64,000 nt of DNA from Prochilodus magdalenae. Its lineage: Eukaryota > Chordata > Actinopteri > Characiformes > Prochilodontidae. How positions within the stretch are numbered: position 1 is the stretch's first letter; every line of letters begins with the position of its first letter. Shown here one piece after another: positions 1 to 11,481 of this stretch. The stretch spans positions 221,501 to 285,500 of the forward strand of contig JAMWET010003545.1 of NCBI GenBank assembly GCA_024036415.1, given 5' to 3'. Made by a program: the position numbers and the translations under genes. The notes under the pieces are model-generated. The model was not told where the DNA came from and did no database searches. It saw nothing but the letters and a program-made list of their open reading frames with translations.

Positions 1-2098
1 CACACTGCAGCCATTCAATAGGTTTGTTACCTCGGTGCTGTGAACCACTCTCATTTATTCATTTGATTACATGCCTCTGAATAATGCAGGGGTAAGCCAG
101 CTGCCAGGAAGTCGCTCCATTTATAAAACATTGAGGTGGCAACAAACAGAGCATTCGATAATTGTAATCATCTTATTATCAATCACTTTAACCATCTTAT
201 TAAGCTGGTTAATTCCTCCATTATTTCATTTTAGCCTTTTTTGTTTCTGCCTTTTAAATCCAGATCACGGATGATGAAAACTGATTGAATTTAATGCTGG
301 AAATGTGGCGGCCGTTGTTTCTTTCTGATTCGCTCTTTGATTAGTTGTGTGACTGAGTGAATCTGAGGCAGCTGTCAGCATAACATCCTGACGGCAGACT
401 TTTGCTGATGCCTTGGCTTCTGTTACAGACATTATGCTAATTGTTTGTTGTCCAACTTTTCGCCTGAGGCAGGTAAAATTAACAGCATTATATCTATCCA
501 GGGTGCCCTTATGGCCCCTGAGCCTGAGTTTTCACTTTATGGATTTGAGGTGCCATTTTGCTGATGCTAGTAAATCTTATTGGGCTGCAGCCAAACCATG
601 TGGAGGAACGGAGCAGGATGTGGTTGGTCTGCTTAAACTGATATCATAATGAAAGATGTGATGCCTTATTTCCATGCAGTTCTCCTTATCGGATCTGCAA
701 AGTCATGAGCTGGGCAATGTAAAGACATGTCCTGGTTGGCCACTTTATTAGATACCTTGTCCAGTTTATCAGGTTCACTGTCCCAGATTAACAGATTAAA
801 TTTATACCATATTTAAGATACATAAAATGTTGCTAGAATTTTAAAACAGGTTGGGAACATAAGACTATGAAGGTTCCAGTCCCAAAATATGGCCAAAAAT
901 AACTCGTCAGTAATGACCTTTGATGAAGAGGGAGAGGCGGGGGTAACAAATTATGCAGAGAATCAGATTAACACCAGTCCATAATTGTAGAACCACGGTG
1001 CACCCTGTGGTATGTGCAGCTGATAAAATGGACAGTGAAAAAGTGACCAGTGAGTGTATATTGCTGGCTTTGGAACCAAACCTCCCATTTTCTCATTTTT
1101 CAGTTTCTGAGGTCACTTGTAAATGACTTTAGTGCACCGTGTGTAATTGACCTTAACAGGAAAGTATGTTTTTTCCTTCTCCTGTAAAGTTAGCAGATTA
1201 CGGCTTTTGTTCCAAGAGCAATGATATATAAGGGGAGACATATATAAAAGCATTAACTGGCTTTTTATGCACATAACAATGCATGCACTGCATCTGATGT
1301 TGCCTCACAACAAAACATCCTCTCTCAAAACCAAATCTGAGTGCGCTGATGTTATACAAGAAATGTGGTATCTTGACAGACAGAGGCTGGTTGTCTCACA
1401 AATGATCAGTTGATAGCACGCGTTTCTATCTCGTCTCTATGTCAGTCCTACTAATGATTGTGATTTTAAACTGCAGGTATGGAGGCTTTGTTGTCCCTGG
1501 AGTGAGAGATGGCTTGATGTCTTTGTCTTGTCCCAGAGCTTCTCTAAAGCTCCCTTGCATTATTAGCCCCAAACCCCTCAGGAGAACATGGCTGATGAAT
1601 TGTTATTGCCTCTCGCACCGTGGGCTCTGCTCGGAGATACTTCCTGACAGAATACCTGAGAGATAGAGAAGACAAATATCATTCTCTTTAATAAAAAATG
1701 TTTTTACTTGTAATACAGGCAGGGAGGTTGTTCGTCATTGTCTATCTGGTGCTTGTGAAATCAATGCTATTTCAATTGCAGGTTTTTACCCTGTGCTGTG
1801 CCTTTTAGTTTGCTTCAGGCTTACATAAATGGAAAGTGGGAACATGGCAGATGAGTTTTGCAAAAGCCTTTGCCCTACACTGTGTGTACTGAAAAAGCTG
1901 CACAATTTAAGAGAAAGGCCAATTTGGATAGAGCTGCCTTCCGCTTTTAAAGTCATTCACTTGAGTTTTATTGGATGACTGTATACTGGGGGGACAATGG
2001 AGCTTTGAATTCGCTTGGTATACATTTGGACATTGGTTCTAGATGAATCAACACAACTGTTGCCAAAAAGAAGTAAACCAATACAATAATTGTGATAT

Positions 2099-3180
2099 AC
2101 ATTCACTGAACACTTTATTAGGAACTCTATACTAATAATGAGTAGGGCCTTCCATCGCTCTAATAACGTCCTCAGTTCCTCATGGCATGAATTCCACAAG
2201 ATGTTGGAATGATGTTGGTCTATGATGACACAATTCAAGCAAGATTTTCAGGTGCACTTGCTGTGAAGCGTCCTTTGAAACTATAAATTATGTGAGTTTT
2301 ACTCAGTTCTACACAGATGATTGCCTGTGCAAACTTCCCAGATACTGTAATGCACACCGTAATGGTTAAGACAAGGGATAACTGAGCCTTAGAAAACAAC
2401 TTCTATATGATAATAATGAAGGTAAAGTAGAGGGTGTAATCTTTTGATCTCCTTGCATGTACATCTAAAACATCCCAAGAGGAGTTCTATTGGATTCAGA
2501 TCCGGTGATTGGGATGGCCACTGAAGAACACTGAATTCTTTGTCCCGTTCAGTTTAAGGTGATTTTTGCTTTGTGTCATGGTGCCTTATGATACTAGAAA
2601 TGGCTATTAGAAAATGTTGTATTATGGTCTTGGATGCACATAAATAGCAACAATATGCATATTAGGTAGATAGGCTGTAGCATTTCAGTAATTATTTCTT
2701 GGTATTCACTGGTTCAAACTATGCCAAGAAAACTTTCCTCACACTATTACACCTACTACGCCGGCCTAGACAGGCTGGGTCCATGAATTAATGCTACTGG
2801 TACCAAATTATGACCCTACTGTCATGTGCCTCAACAGAAAAATCAGAATTCATCAGACCATTCTATTTTCTCCAGTCTCCAGACTTCAACTGCCCAGTTT
2901 TGGCAAGGCTGCGCCCACTGCATCCTCATTTGTTCTGATGGACATCAAAGTCAATGACATCTACTGTTGTAGTCCATCTACTCTAAAGCTGAATGTGTTG
3001 TGCATTCTGAGATGCCTTTCTGCTCCTAATTAAATGTGTACAGAGCTGTTGTTTGATTCTGTCAGTTTGAACCAGTCTGACCATTCTCCATTGACATCCC
3101 TCAATTCCAGGAGATCAGCGGTTAGAGAAATACTGAGATCAGCCTGACTGGAATCAACAATCATACTGTGACATCATACT
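2099..3180 (-). mobile_element. Tc1/mariner-type transposon remnant, antisense to ca10
   Basis: The left end (ATTCACTGAACACTTTATTA at 2101) matches the terminal repeat of a common teleost Tc1-like family. On the minus strand the interior follows that family's transposase region, for example the stretches around 2487-2540 (family text: ATTGGATTCAGATCCGGTGA) and 2765-3010. Many frameshifts and stops leave no intact transposase. It is interrupted at about 2266-2462 by an unrelated repeat. The right end near 3180 is blurred. Confidence 0.85.
2266..2462. repeat. Unnamed ~195-bp interspersed repeat, copy 1 (nested in Tc1 remnant)
   Basis: Closely matches 3721-3911 in the same orientation, sharing for example TCCTTTGAAACTAT, CTCAGTTCTACAC, GATGATTGCCTGT and GAGCCTTAGAAAACAAC. 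It splits the Tc1-like element between sequence that is contiguous in that family, so it inserted later. I see no terminal inverted repeats, tRNA promoter boxes or coding potential, and cannot name the family. Confidence 0.8.
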
Positions 3181-3720
3181 GGTTTTATTAATCAGATTAC
3201 CATTGTCTATGACCGAAACCTGTGGTCTATTTGCATTTCAGGGCACCTTTTAAATACCAACCATTTGTTTTTTGATTTCTATGATATTAAGTGAACTACA
3301 ATCTCCCGTAATGCACTTGTAATTTCTAGTGAACACTCTAGATCAACTGATTAAGTATCCGATGCCATCACGTTTCACATTACTTTTATTATTTAGGTTT
3401 CTTAATACTTCATAATGTACAAAGGAACATTATGTACCCTTAATGGTGGCTGCCAAAGACTAAACCTGCTGTGGGTTACTGCGCTCATGGGACAAAGGAT
3501 TAAATGTGTTAAACTGCTTGTCCTTGTTCTTGTCTACTGTACTTTTTTATATATTACACCCAAGTCTACGGCTAAGAATCCAACTTTAGCCTTGCTCAAG
3601 CTAAAGACTGGAGAAAACTGAGGCAGGTTGATGATAACGGGTCAGAATTCTTTAATTGATCGAAAAATAATCTCCTTAGAAGAGTGAAGGAATTAATTTC
3701 AGTTTACAGCTCTAGTTTCA

Positions 3721-3911
3721 AAAGCATCCTTTGAAACTATTATGTGAGTTTCACTCAGTTCTACACCGATGATTGCCTGTACAAAGTACCCAGGTACCGC
3801 AATACACACCATAAGGGTAAAGACAAGAGATTACTGAGCCTTAGAAAACAACTATGTGACAATAATTAAGGTAACGTAGAGGGTGAAATGCTTTGTTCTC
3901 CTTACATGTAA
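3721..3911. repeat. Unnamed ~195-bp interspersed repeat, copy 2
   Basis: Second copy of the repeat at 2266-2462, in direct orientation about 1.45 kb away and with few indels. The two copies show the likely boundaries: they start near CATCCTTTGAAAC and end near CTCCTTACATGTA. It lies ~620 bp upstream of ca10 exon 2. Confidence 0.8.
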
Positions 3912-4496
3912 GTGCTTCTTCCCCTATGTGGTTTTCCAATAGATATCTTCAGTGGAGGTAGCATTTTGCCCCTGTGTCCACCCCCTCTGTCCTTGTGAAA
4001 TTGAACTGCTCTCCTGCATTAGTCCTCATCCTCGCTGGAAGGATTAACCCACCTACACTTCCATTAAAAGGCTTCCATGCCACCCCTGGCCCTACCATTA
4101 AGCTATGTTTTTTAGAGGCACAGTTCAGGAAGTTCAGGTGTAAAAAAAATGCAATATCCCAAAACCTTGCCTTGTAATTCTGGGCTGTGACCCCCTTTAG
4201 TAGTGGGATCTTTACCCAGTCACCTCAATTATAAACTACATCCCTATTCTAATCAGCGATTTCTTGTCCCGTCTACCCGGTGCACTACAATTCATTTCCA
4301 TACTAATGCCCAAGGAAACGTGTTGAATTTTCAATCCCAGCATTGTTTGTTCTGTATGTATTCCTCCGTCCCTTTCCACACTCCTGTGTTTTTCCAGACT
4401 TCACTTTGAGGAGGAATAATGATAGAGAAACCAGCAAGAATGGTCAGTTCAAGCCTCTGACCTTGGGGATGTTGTAGTTGGTCTGACATCAAATGA

Positions 4497-4646
<150 letters not shown>

Positions 4647-5468
4647 TAATGGTAAAATGAATTCCATATGTTTGCTATATCAATTTAACTTTACGGGAGC
4701 CCATATAGATATACAAAACCTGGTCTGGAGTGCATGTAAACATTTTCAAAAGGACCTTAATATAGGACTGAATCTGACTTTTGCAATTATGTAGTTCAGC
4801 GCATGTGGACTTTTCTAGAGTAAAAGTGATGAGCTGCTTGTACTTAAACATTGTGCAGACACTCAAATTGAACCTGGTGGCTTTTGTAGTCGCAAAATGT
4901 GTTTATCTTCATTACTGTATTAAGGCTGAGGTTTGCCTTACTGTGCCTAGAAAAATAGAAATGGGTTAACTGTCCGGGTTGGCATGTTGTTACCTCATTT
5001 ATAATGTGATGTTATTTGTGAGAACTGCTGAACAAAGGACTTTGCAGAAGCAGGTGCATCACACATATAACTGTGGATATCATAGTTTGCTTAAAGCACA
5101 CTTGGGCAGCTACCAGATCTATAGACCATTGTGAAAATGATACATTTATGTGGACTGCATGGTTCCTGAGCAAAGACAGAATGTCCTGAAGATAGATGAC
5201 AGAGATATTGGTTTAGTTCAGTCCGTACTCTACTTTTTGCTCCACTTTGTAAGTCATTCACAGCATATATTTTACTTACATAAGAGAGCTTTTTGCTTGA
5301 CAGACATTTAGTTTTGCATTTTTTCTTTTCACTCCTCACTGTCTAGCCGTGAGTCACATTGTCTGTTACAGCACTGGGATAAGAAGTGACATACATGTGT
5401 AACTGACAGAGAGCAGAGGTCATTTCCCCAAGGAGGGGTCACCAGGAGCCTTTCGCATTCCTGACTTT

Positions 5469-5514
5469 GTGACACTGATGCTGTTAAGTAAAGTCTATGT
5501 GCTTAAAGAGGAAT
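5469..5514 (+). repeat. ~45-bp direct repeat, left copy
   Basis: About 46 bp (key text GCTGTTAAGTAAAG then CTATGTG and AAAGAGGAAT) that recurs at 6390-6436 with a handful of changes. The pair brackets the LINE 3' end and its AAT/AT microsatellites. Confidence 0.8.
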
Positions 5515-5659
5515 TCCACCAACTGTCTTCATTTCTTTGTTATTGAGTTCTTAAAATGAGAGTCAGATTGGTTTGATGTGAAACGGTTAATTAGCATAGA
5601 GGCTTACCCCCTCAAATATCTTTACAGGCTTCACAGGCTCACCAGCTGTGTGTCAGTAA

Positions 5660-6316
5660 ATCACAATTAAACACAAAATATTGATCCTTGCTACTAAAAA
5701 TCATTTGCCAAACCTGGCATAGGAAACCTGGGTATAATTATAGACTCTGATCTCTGTTTATCCTGCATGTAAACGCAGTCACTAAAGTGTTTTGTTTGTA
5801 TTGTTTGGGGACCATCACTATCAGGTTCTGGCTTTTCTTTCTCAAAGCAACACAGTGATAGTTATATGTGCATTTGTTAGGAGCAGAGTTGGTTACTGTA
5901 ATGGTCTTCCTACCAGGCTTCCTCAGAAAACAATCCATTCTCTACAAAATGGAGCAGCACAGACCCTAACAAAAACAGAAGACATCTCATATCACTGCTG
6001 TTGTAACAGAACTGCGCAGGCTACCTGTATCTTTTAGGTTTAAAGTTCTGATACATTTTAAAGCTCTAAATGACCTCAAAGCATCAGCTTACCGCACAGA
6101 ATGTCTGCCTGCTTGTGTTCCTACATGTGGCCTTCAGATACCTTTAATAAAATAAAGAAATACAGAGAGACTCTCGCAGTTATTCTGCTGCAAAACTCCA
6201 CAGTGTATTAGAGAGTCAGACTCAGTGCACACTTTTAATGGGTTTTTCTATTGCAGTTAAAATAAAAAATGCTCTATAAATATTAGATGTAATAATAATA
6301 ATAATAATAATAATAG
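5660..6316 (+). mobile_element. L2/Rex-type LINE 3' end, reverse transcriptase C-terminal remnant
   Basis: Read across frames, the strand gives LGVIIDSDLC near 5729-5760, then FLSQSNTVIVICAFVRSRVGYCNGL near 5835-5900 (abridged), a QNGAAQTLT stretch and a degraded LPV..FRFKVL..FKALND segment near 6015-6075. In this order these are the C-terminal landmarks of the non-LTR reverse transcriptase of fish L2/Rex-like LINEs. The 3' end (AAATGCTCTATAAATATTAG) resembles the L2 tail and runs into (AAT)n. The copy is 5'-truncated and frameshifted, hence dead. Confidence 0.8.
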
Positions 6317-6322
6317 TGACAT

Positions 6323-6382
<60 letters not shown>
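6291..6382. repeat. (AAT)n followed by (AT)n microsatellite
   Basis: (AAT)n runs from 6291 to 6315, then a short spacer, then an uninterrupted AT run from 6326 to about 6382. The AAT part is probably the tail of the LINE just upstream. Confidence 0.97.
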
Positions 6383-6386
<4 letters not shown>

Positions 6387-6389
6387 AAA

Positions 6390-6436
6390 TGTGACATTCA
6401 TGCTGTTAAGTAAAGCCTATGTGTATAAAGAGGAAT
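6390..6436 (+). repeat. ~45-bp direct repeat, right copy
   Basis: Matches 5469-5514 in the same orientation, immediately after the AT microsatellite. It could be a duplication that preceded or accompanied insertion of the LINE fragment, or two members of a dispersed repeat. Confidence 0.8.
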
Positions 6437-9220
6437 AATATGATTATTTCTGTGTGTAATCTTGATGATGGTAAAATAATTTAATTATTAATTATGTATG
6501 TTTCAGACCAAAACTTTTATCACACAACGGTTGTAAGCTATAGTGCCCAAAGACGTTCTTTCATGGAAGACAGTAGCCTTGCTTAGTATACTGTATATTG
6601 TACTGTAGTGGTGATTGATATGGCAGAAAAATAGTATACCATGATGCTTCAAGATATTTTCAGGATAGATAACATGCATCACAAAATTTTTTCCTGAAGT
6701 TTAACAAGTTGGAATAGAGAAGATTCCGTATTACCAGATTTAAAAAACACTACCTGTGGATACAGTGGTTTTGTTCAACATGGCGCATGCTGCACTTAAA
6801 CAGGCTTACCTAGGCTCTCTTCCTGATAAACATGCAGTTGGTCAGTGAGGGTATTCATGATGTGCTCAGAACAGCATATTGTGAAGTAGCACAACAGCCA
6901 CACAGTATTTATTCTCCAGCAGTTGCTTTTTGCTGCAGCTGAACTATATCCTTTTATCACTTAAGCAGGAGAACTAGCTATTACAGCTAGAATTCTATCT
7001 AATAGGTAAATGACAGTTTTAGGCAAATAAAAGAGTCAGTATGTTAAACAAGCTGCATAAGTAGAGCTGCAGTGAGGGGTAGTGGAAACAGTGATGCTGA
7101 GTCTTCTTGTTGCTTAGATGAAACTCATTAACAAATCAGATTCCCACTGAGGTCAGACCATGGAGACTATTTCTCCTGATATCTATGAGCAATCTGAAAA
7201 TATACTGTACTCCTTTATCTGGAGTATATAAGCTCTTTGGGGGGCAACGTGTGACCAGGGTCACCTCAGGTCTGCAACAGAACATTAGATAGATACAGCA
7301 GCTTATAGTTTATTATACGTATTATATATTTTTTAAAATCTTTTTTTCCCAAGGATCATCTTGTACAAAAAGGGGTGGGCTAGGATGAGAGGAGATTTTA
7401 AGCCAGTTTAAAAAAGAGAGAGAGAGAACGAGAGAAAGAAAGAATGAAGAAAGAAAGAAAGAATTCTTAAATCAGCGTCTCTGACTCAGAGTCACATCCT
7501 GTGGGAGCTCATGCTGGGCATAGACGTGCACCATCTTGAGCTGCTAAGGAGGGTGTCGGAGATTGACAATCTGGCTCCCGCTTATTCACCAGTGGTGTGG
7601 CAATGAGCCCATGGTGAGGAGAGGATAGCTGTATTCCTCTGATTGTCTAGTGCTTTGTGCCCAGCAAACCCAAGCGGCTGTTATTTCCAAGCCCCACTGA
7701 TCCTCTCTTTTGAAAAGCAGCGCTGTCTCTTGCATCAGGGCTGAATAGACTGCGCTCTAGGGGCCAAGTGACATGCATGGTGATCCCAGCTGTTGCTGTC
7801 TGATGATTCTTAGCGTGTGGAGTTTTCTGCTGTGCTCTTCACTTGGCACCAACAATTGTGCGCAGTGCTGCTAATAAGCAGTTTTGGAAAAGTAGTGGAG
7901 GAACAGAATGGTGCTGGTCCCCTGAGGGAAAAGCCATGACTAAGAGTAAGGTCTTACAGTCCTTGTGTAAAAGTGGCTCACTAGCTTTCTGAAGAGTGGA
8001 GAAATAAGGCTTTTCCCAACCTTAAAACGCATGTGACATGGAAAACAAATTTTTGTATGATTAATGAGTTTGATGTCCTAGGTAAACACAAAGTGTCCCA
8101 TTGATACCTCAGGAAACTGATGTTGTGGAAACCAACACATTTACATAGGTTCCCCTTTCCTGCATACAGTAGTTTGGACTCATCTATTTGCGCTGAAGTT
8201 ATAAGTGTTTCAACATAGACTGCTTTATGAATGAGGCACTACACAGGGCAGCCAATCAGAATATAGCTCATATACATACATCACTTTTAAATGTACAGTA
8301 ACCAAAACAGCTTGTTTAATTTTTAATGGATCAAGAAGGACTGGAAAATACTTAAAAATTAGTTGTGTCTTTGGTGTACCTTAAGTTTGACATTTTCAGT
8401 TTTTGGCCTAAAGAAAAATGGCAGAGAATTATGACAGAAAAAATGAGACCTACATCAAATATTTTAAAAGTGCTAATGAAAATCAGAAGCCATGAAAGAT
8501 GCACTGCAGATGCATTCAAGCAGGCAAGCAGCAGCGTGGACATGTCAGGCAATATCTACAAGGGACATTAGACAGGTGGTTTGTAACCACATTTCAAATA
8601 TCAACCCATTACAAGTTTGATTCCACTTGAACATCCAGCATTCTGCTTGACATCCCAAATACAGTACAACCCAACAATAGAAGCAAAAAGAAAGTTTGCG
8701 CTAGCAAAACTGAAATGTTCACACAATACAATGGGGATTTGAGGTTTTTAAGTTGATGCGTATTTAAAAAAAAGCAAAAAAGCAAAAAAATGGCATTACA
8801 GTCTCAGTTCTTTATATACGGGTTTAAATGAAACATTATTCCTGATGTTGTTGTGTCAGTTTATGTGTTGTTGTTGGAAATGCAGTGCTCTCAAGTAGCT
8901 CAAAGCTTCCAGTCAGTTTTAAGTTTAAGCTCTTTAAAATCAATGGAGGATGCTAATGGGCAAGTACTTCCTGCATGTCGAGCAAGTACAAGCCGTTTAC
9001 ATACTGACAGTCATTGATCGAAACTTAATTAAGGAAACAGAGAAATGACTATAGGGGCACGGTGATTTGTGTCTAAAAGATTATTAGAACAGAATGGATG
9101 ACCATTAGAGACTTGTCTGACTCCGTTTGTACACACTTGTCTTCCGGGAAGCCATGAAGTCTGGATTAAATGTTGATGAGTTTAGGCAATCAGACAGACA
9201 TTAGAGTGCATGCTATACCA
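6437..9220. other. Intronic sequence with no recognised gene
   Basis: Contains a GA/GAAA-rich run at about 7412-7466 and otherwise unique sequence. The block 7490-7780 is less AT-rich than its surroundings and free of recognised repeats. Paired open frames near 8352-8571 overlap on opposite strands and have no family resemblance. Confidence 0.6.
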
Positions 9221-9236
9221 TGTGAGTGTGTGTGTG

Positions 9237-9292
<56 letters not shown>
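9221..9292. repeat. (GT)n microsatellite
   Basis: A GT/TG run, nearly pure from 9242 to 9292, with a slightly interrupted left flank. Confidence 0.98.
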
Positions 9293-9294
<2 letters not shown>

Positions 9295-10754
9295 CAGGGC
9301 ATAAACTTTGCATGCCATTTGTGTATGTTTTCTGTGTAGTGATATTGAGAGCTCATACAAATAGCTGTTTCATTCTATATTGGATCTGAATGTGAGCAAG
9401 TGTAAGTGACAAAAGTGGAACGAACTGTCTTTCAGTTTTGGTTGTTTTGCTTTGTTTTGCACAGATCTCTTTTCATAGCCGAAACGATTTGTGTGCCAAT
9501 CAATTTGCTAAGCCTCCGCTTCCATCGCACATCATCTGCGTCCCTAGTATGAAGTGTGCAATTGTCACAACTTCCCAAGGCAGCCAAAACAAATTGAGGG
9601 CACTGCCAAGAGGGACCGCAGATGGAGGAAATGGTGTTAAGCTTCTTTTCCTTCATGAGTTACTGAAGGAAATCTCTGCATATCCGCACATACAGTAAAT
9701 CTGAGCCTTGCTACAGTCACAGGCTGTATAACCTGATGGCTTAGGCAATACTGTTGTGTGTGGGTCAACCGCATTGATGAATGATTAGACTGCAAAAGTC
9801 TGATTTCATATAACATGCAGGCAGACAGAATACACTGACATAAAAAGATGTTAGCTGATAAATGGTGTTTGTAACAACAGTAACTGTATATATTTTGTCT
9901 GTTTCTTATGTAGAAATTGCAGTGATAAGTTTCAGAGTGGGTAATCGGGAGAGTTTCATGTATGAATTTGTGGAATTTTAACATCTACAAATGCATGCAT
10001 ATAAATTAGGTCTGAGATGATATCTACAATAAATGGCTCAATATAAACAGAGAATTCCAGAACTGTTTTCCAAATAATAATAGTCCAGGACAAATTCTTG
10101 AAAATGGTTCATTTCATTTGCTGCCTAAAACCTGAAAACCTTTAATCTTCTCCAAAAGTTACCGTTTATTGTAATAACTTTCTGTGACAGAGGTTTCAGA
10201 GACATTAACTCTGCAGACATTGGGTTCCTATCACCACAACTGAGAAACATTATACCTTGGTAAGTTACTGTAGAACAAACCACTTCACATCAAAGCACCT
10301 TAAATGACTTGTTTATGTTCTAACTATTCAGTTATGTGCGATTTTTGAAGTTCCAGTTTAGGAAAATAGGCATAATTGATTATATCCCTTCAAACCCTGC
10401 AAGCCCACACACGTGGTACCATGCACTTTAGTTTAGACCCTTCTATGCAGTCTTTTGCTTTGTACTGAATGATAGTAAACTAAATTAAATGTTATATTGA
10501 CAGTTGTCAGCTTTACCTCTCCTTCTCAAAGTACTGCAAAAGCATTTTGTGTATATAATTTAAATGATGAACAGTATAGAAACTTGCATGCTAATTTGTG
10601 ACCCTTGCTGGTAGGCATATGCAAGTTCCATAGACAGGTTTGTCTGCTATACATATAAAAATAAGAATTAATATGAAGAGGCTCTGGAATGTAACTGAAA
10701 GTGCCTGTGAAAAACAGTGAAGTGAATATTTTTATAATTTTATATATAATTTTT
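9293..10754. other. Intronic sequence with no recognised feature
   Basis: AT-rich. Overlapping open frames on both strands near 9432-9984 (up to 115 codons) have no recognisable domain and no splice or promoter context; I treat them as chance. Confidence 0.55.
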
Positions 10755-11481
10755 GGTAAGACTTTCTCTGAATCAGGTATTCACAATGCATTATATGTGC
10801 ATTCATAAATATCTATAAAGCATTTATAATGTTTTAATGCTTGACATCCTTTGTAACTATTCAAATATTTTCATTATCACACACATCGAACTGCTATAAC
10901 ACCACAGAATAAGGCTTCACAGCACAAGATGCCAATGTGTTATACATACACTCATTGTTAAATAGTTTGTTGCACTGAGAATTAAGCGACTGGTATGACG
11001 TTGATAAGACCATCCCACTTCCAGATGCCCTATGATGTGACCCCTCTCCAACTCTTTAAACTTCTCAAATTGCTTTTGGAATAATTCTTTATAAAGATTT
11101 ATGTAAAGTCTGTAAAGATAGCTTATAGAGATTAGTGTTCATTAGATGTTACATGCATCTACACAATTATTTTCATTTTGAAGATACTGTGGAAGATTAG
11201 AGTGTATGCAGGTTATATATCAAATATACAGTATCAAATATACTATACATTTTGTGCTGTCACTCTGTCACTAATGTCACTTTGTGCTATAAAGACTATA
11301 AATTAGTATGGTCTTGTAACATTCTTATAACGTAATTGTAACAAGTGTAATTATAAACATTCATGTACTGCTATAAAAGCTTATGTCAAGCATTATGAAG
11401 TACTTTAAAAGGTTTTTTTTTTAGATCTTTATGAATGACCTTATAATGATGTATGGATATCTGCTTTATAGAAAGCTACAC
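10755..11481. mobile_element. MITE-like inverted-repeat element (~730 bp)
   Basis: The left end (GGTAAGACTTTCTCTGAATC) pairs imperfectly with the reverse complement of the right end (TGTAGCTTTCTATAAAGCAG). The complementarity continues inward (CATTCATAAA, ATCT, ATTATAA). The repeated vocabulary of CATTTATAATG and CATTATGAAG is typical of a palindromic non-autonomous fish DNA transposon. The centre (about 10860-11270) is unpaired sequence, perhaps a later insertion or spacer. No coding capacity. Confidence 0.65.

Noticed and set aside
738..770. GGCCACTTTATTAGATACC as a further Tc1 terminal repeat
   Set aside because: Resembles a Tc1 end but only ~30 bp, with no adjoining transposase sequence.
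9432..9984. Overlapping open frames on both strands (up to 115 codons)
   Set aside because: No domain, splice or promoter context; occupancy of both strands points to chance.
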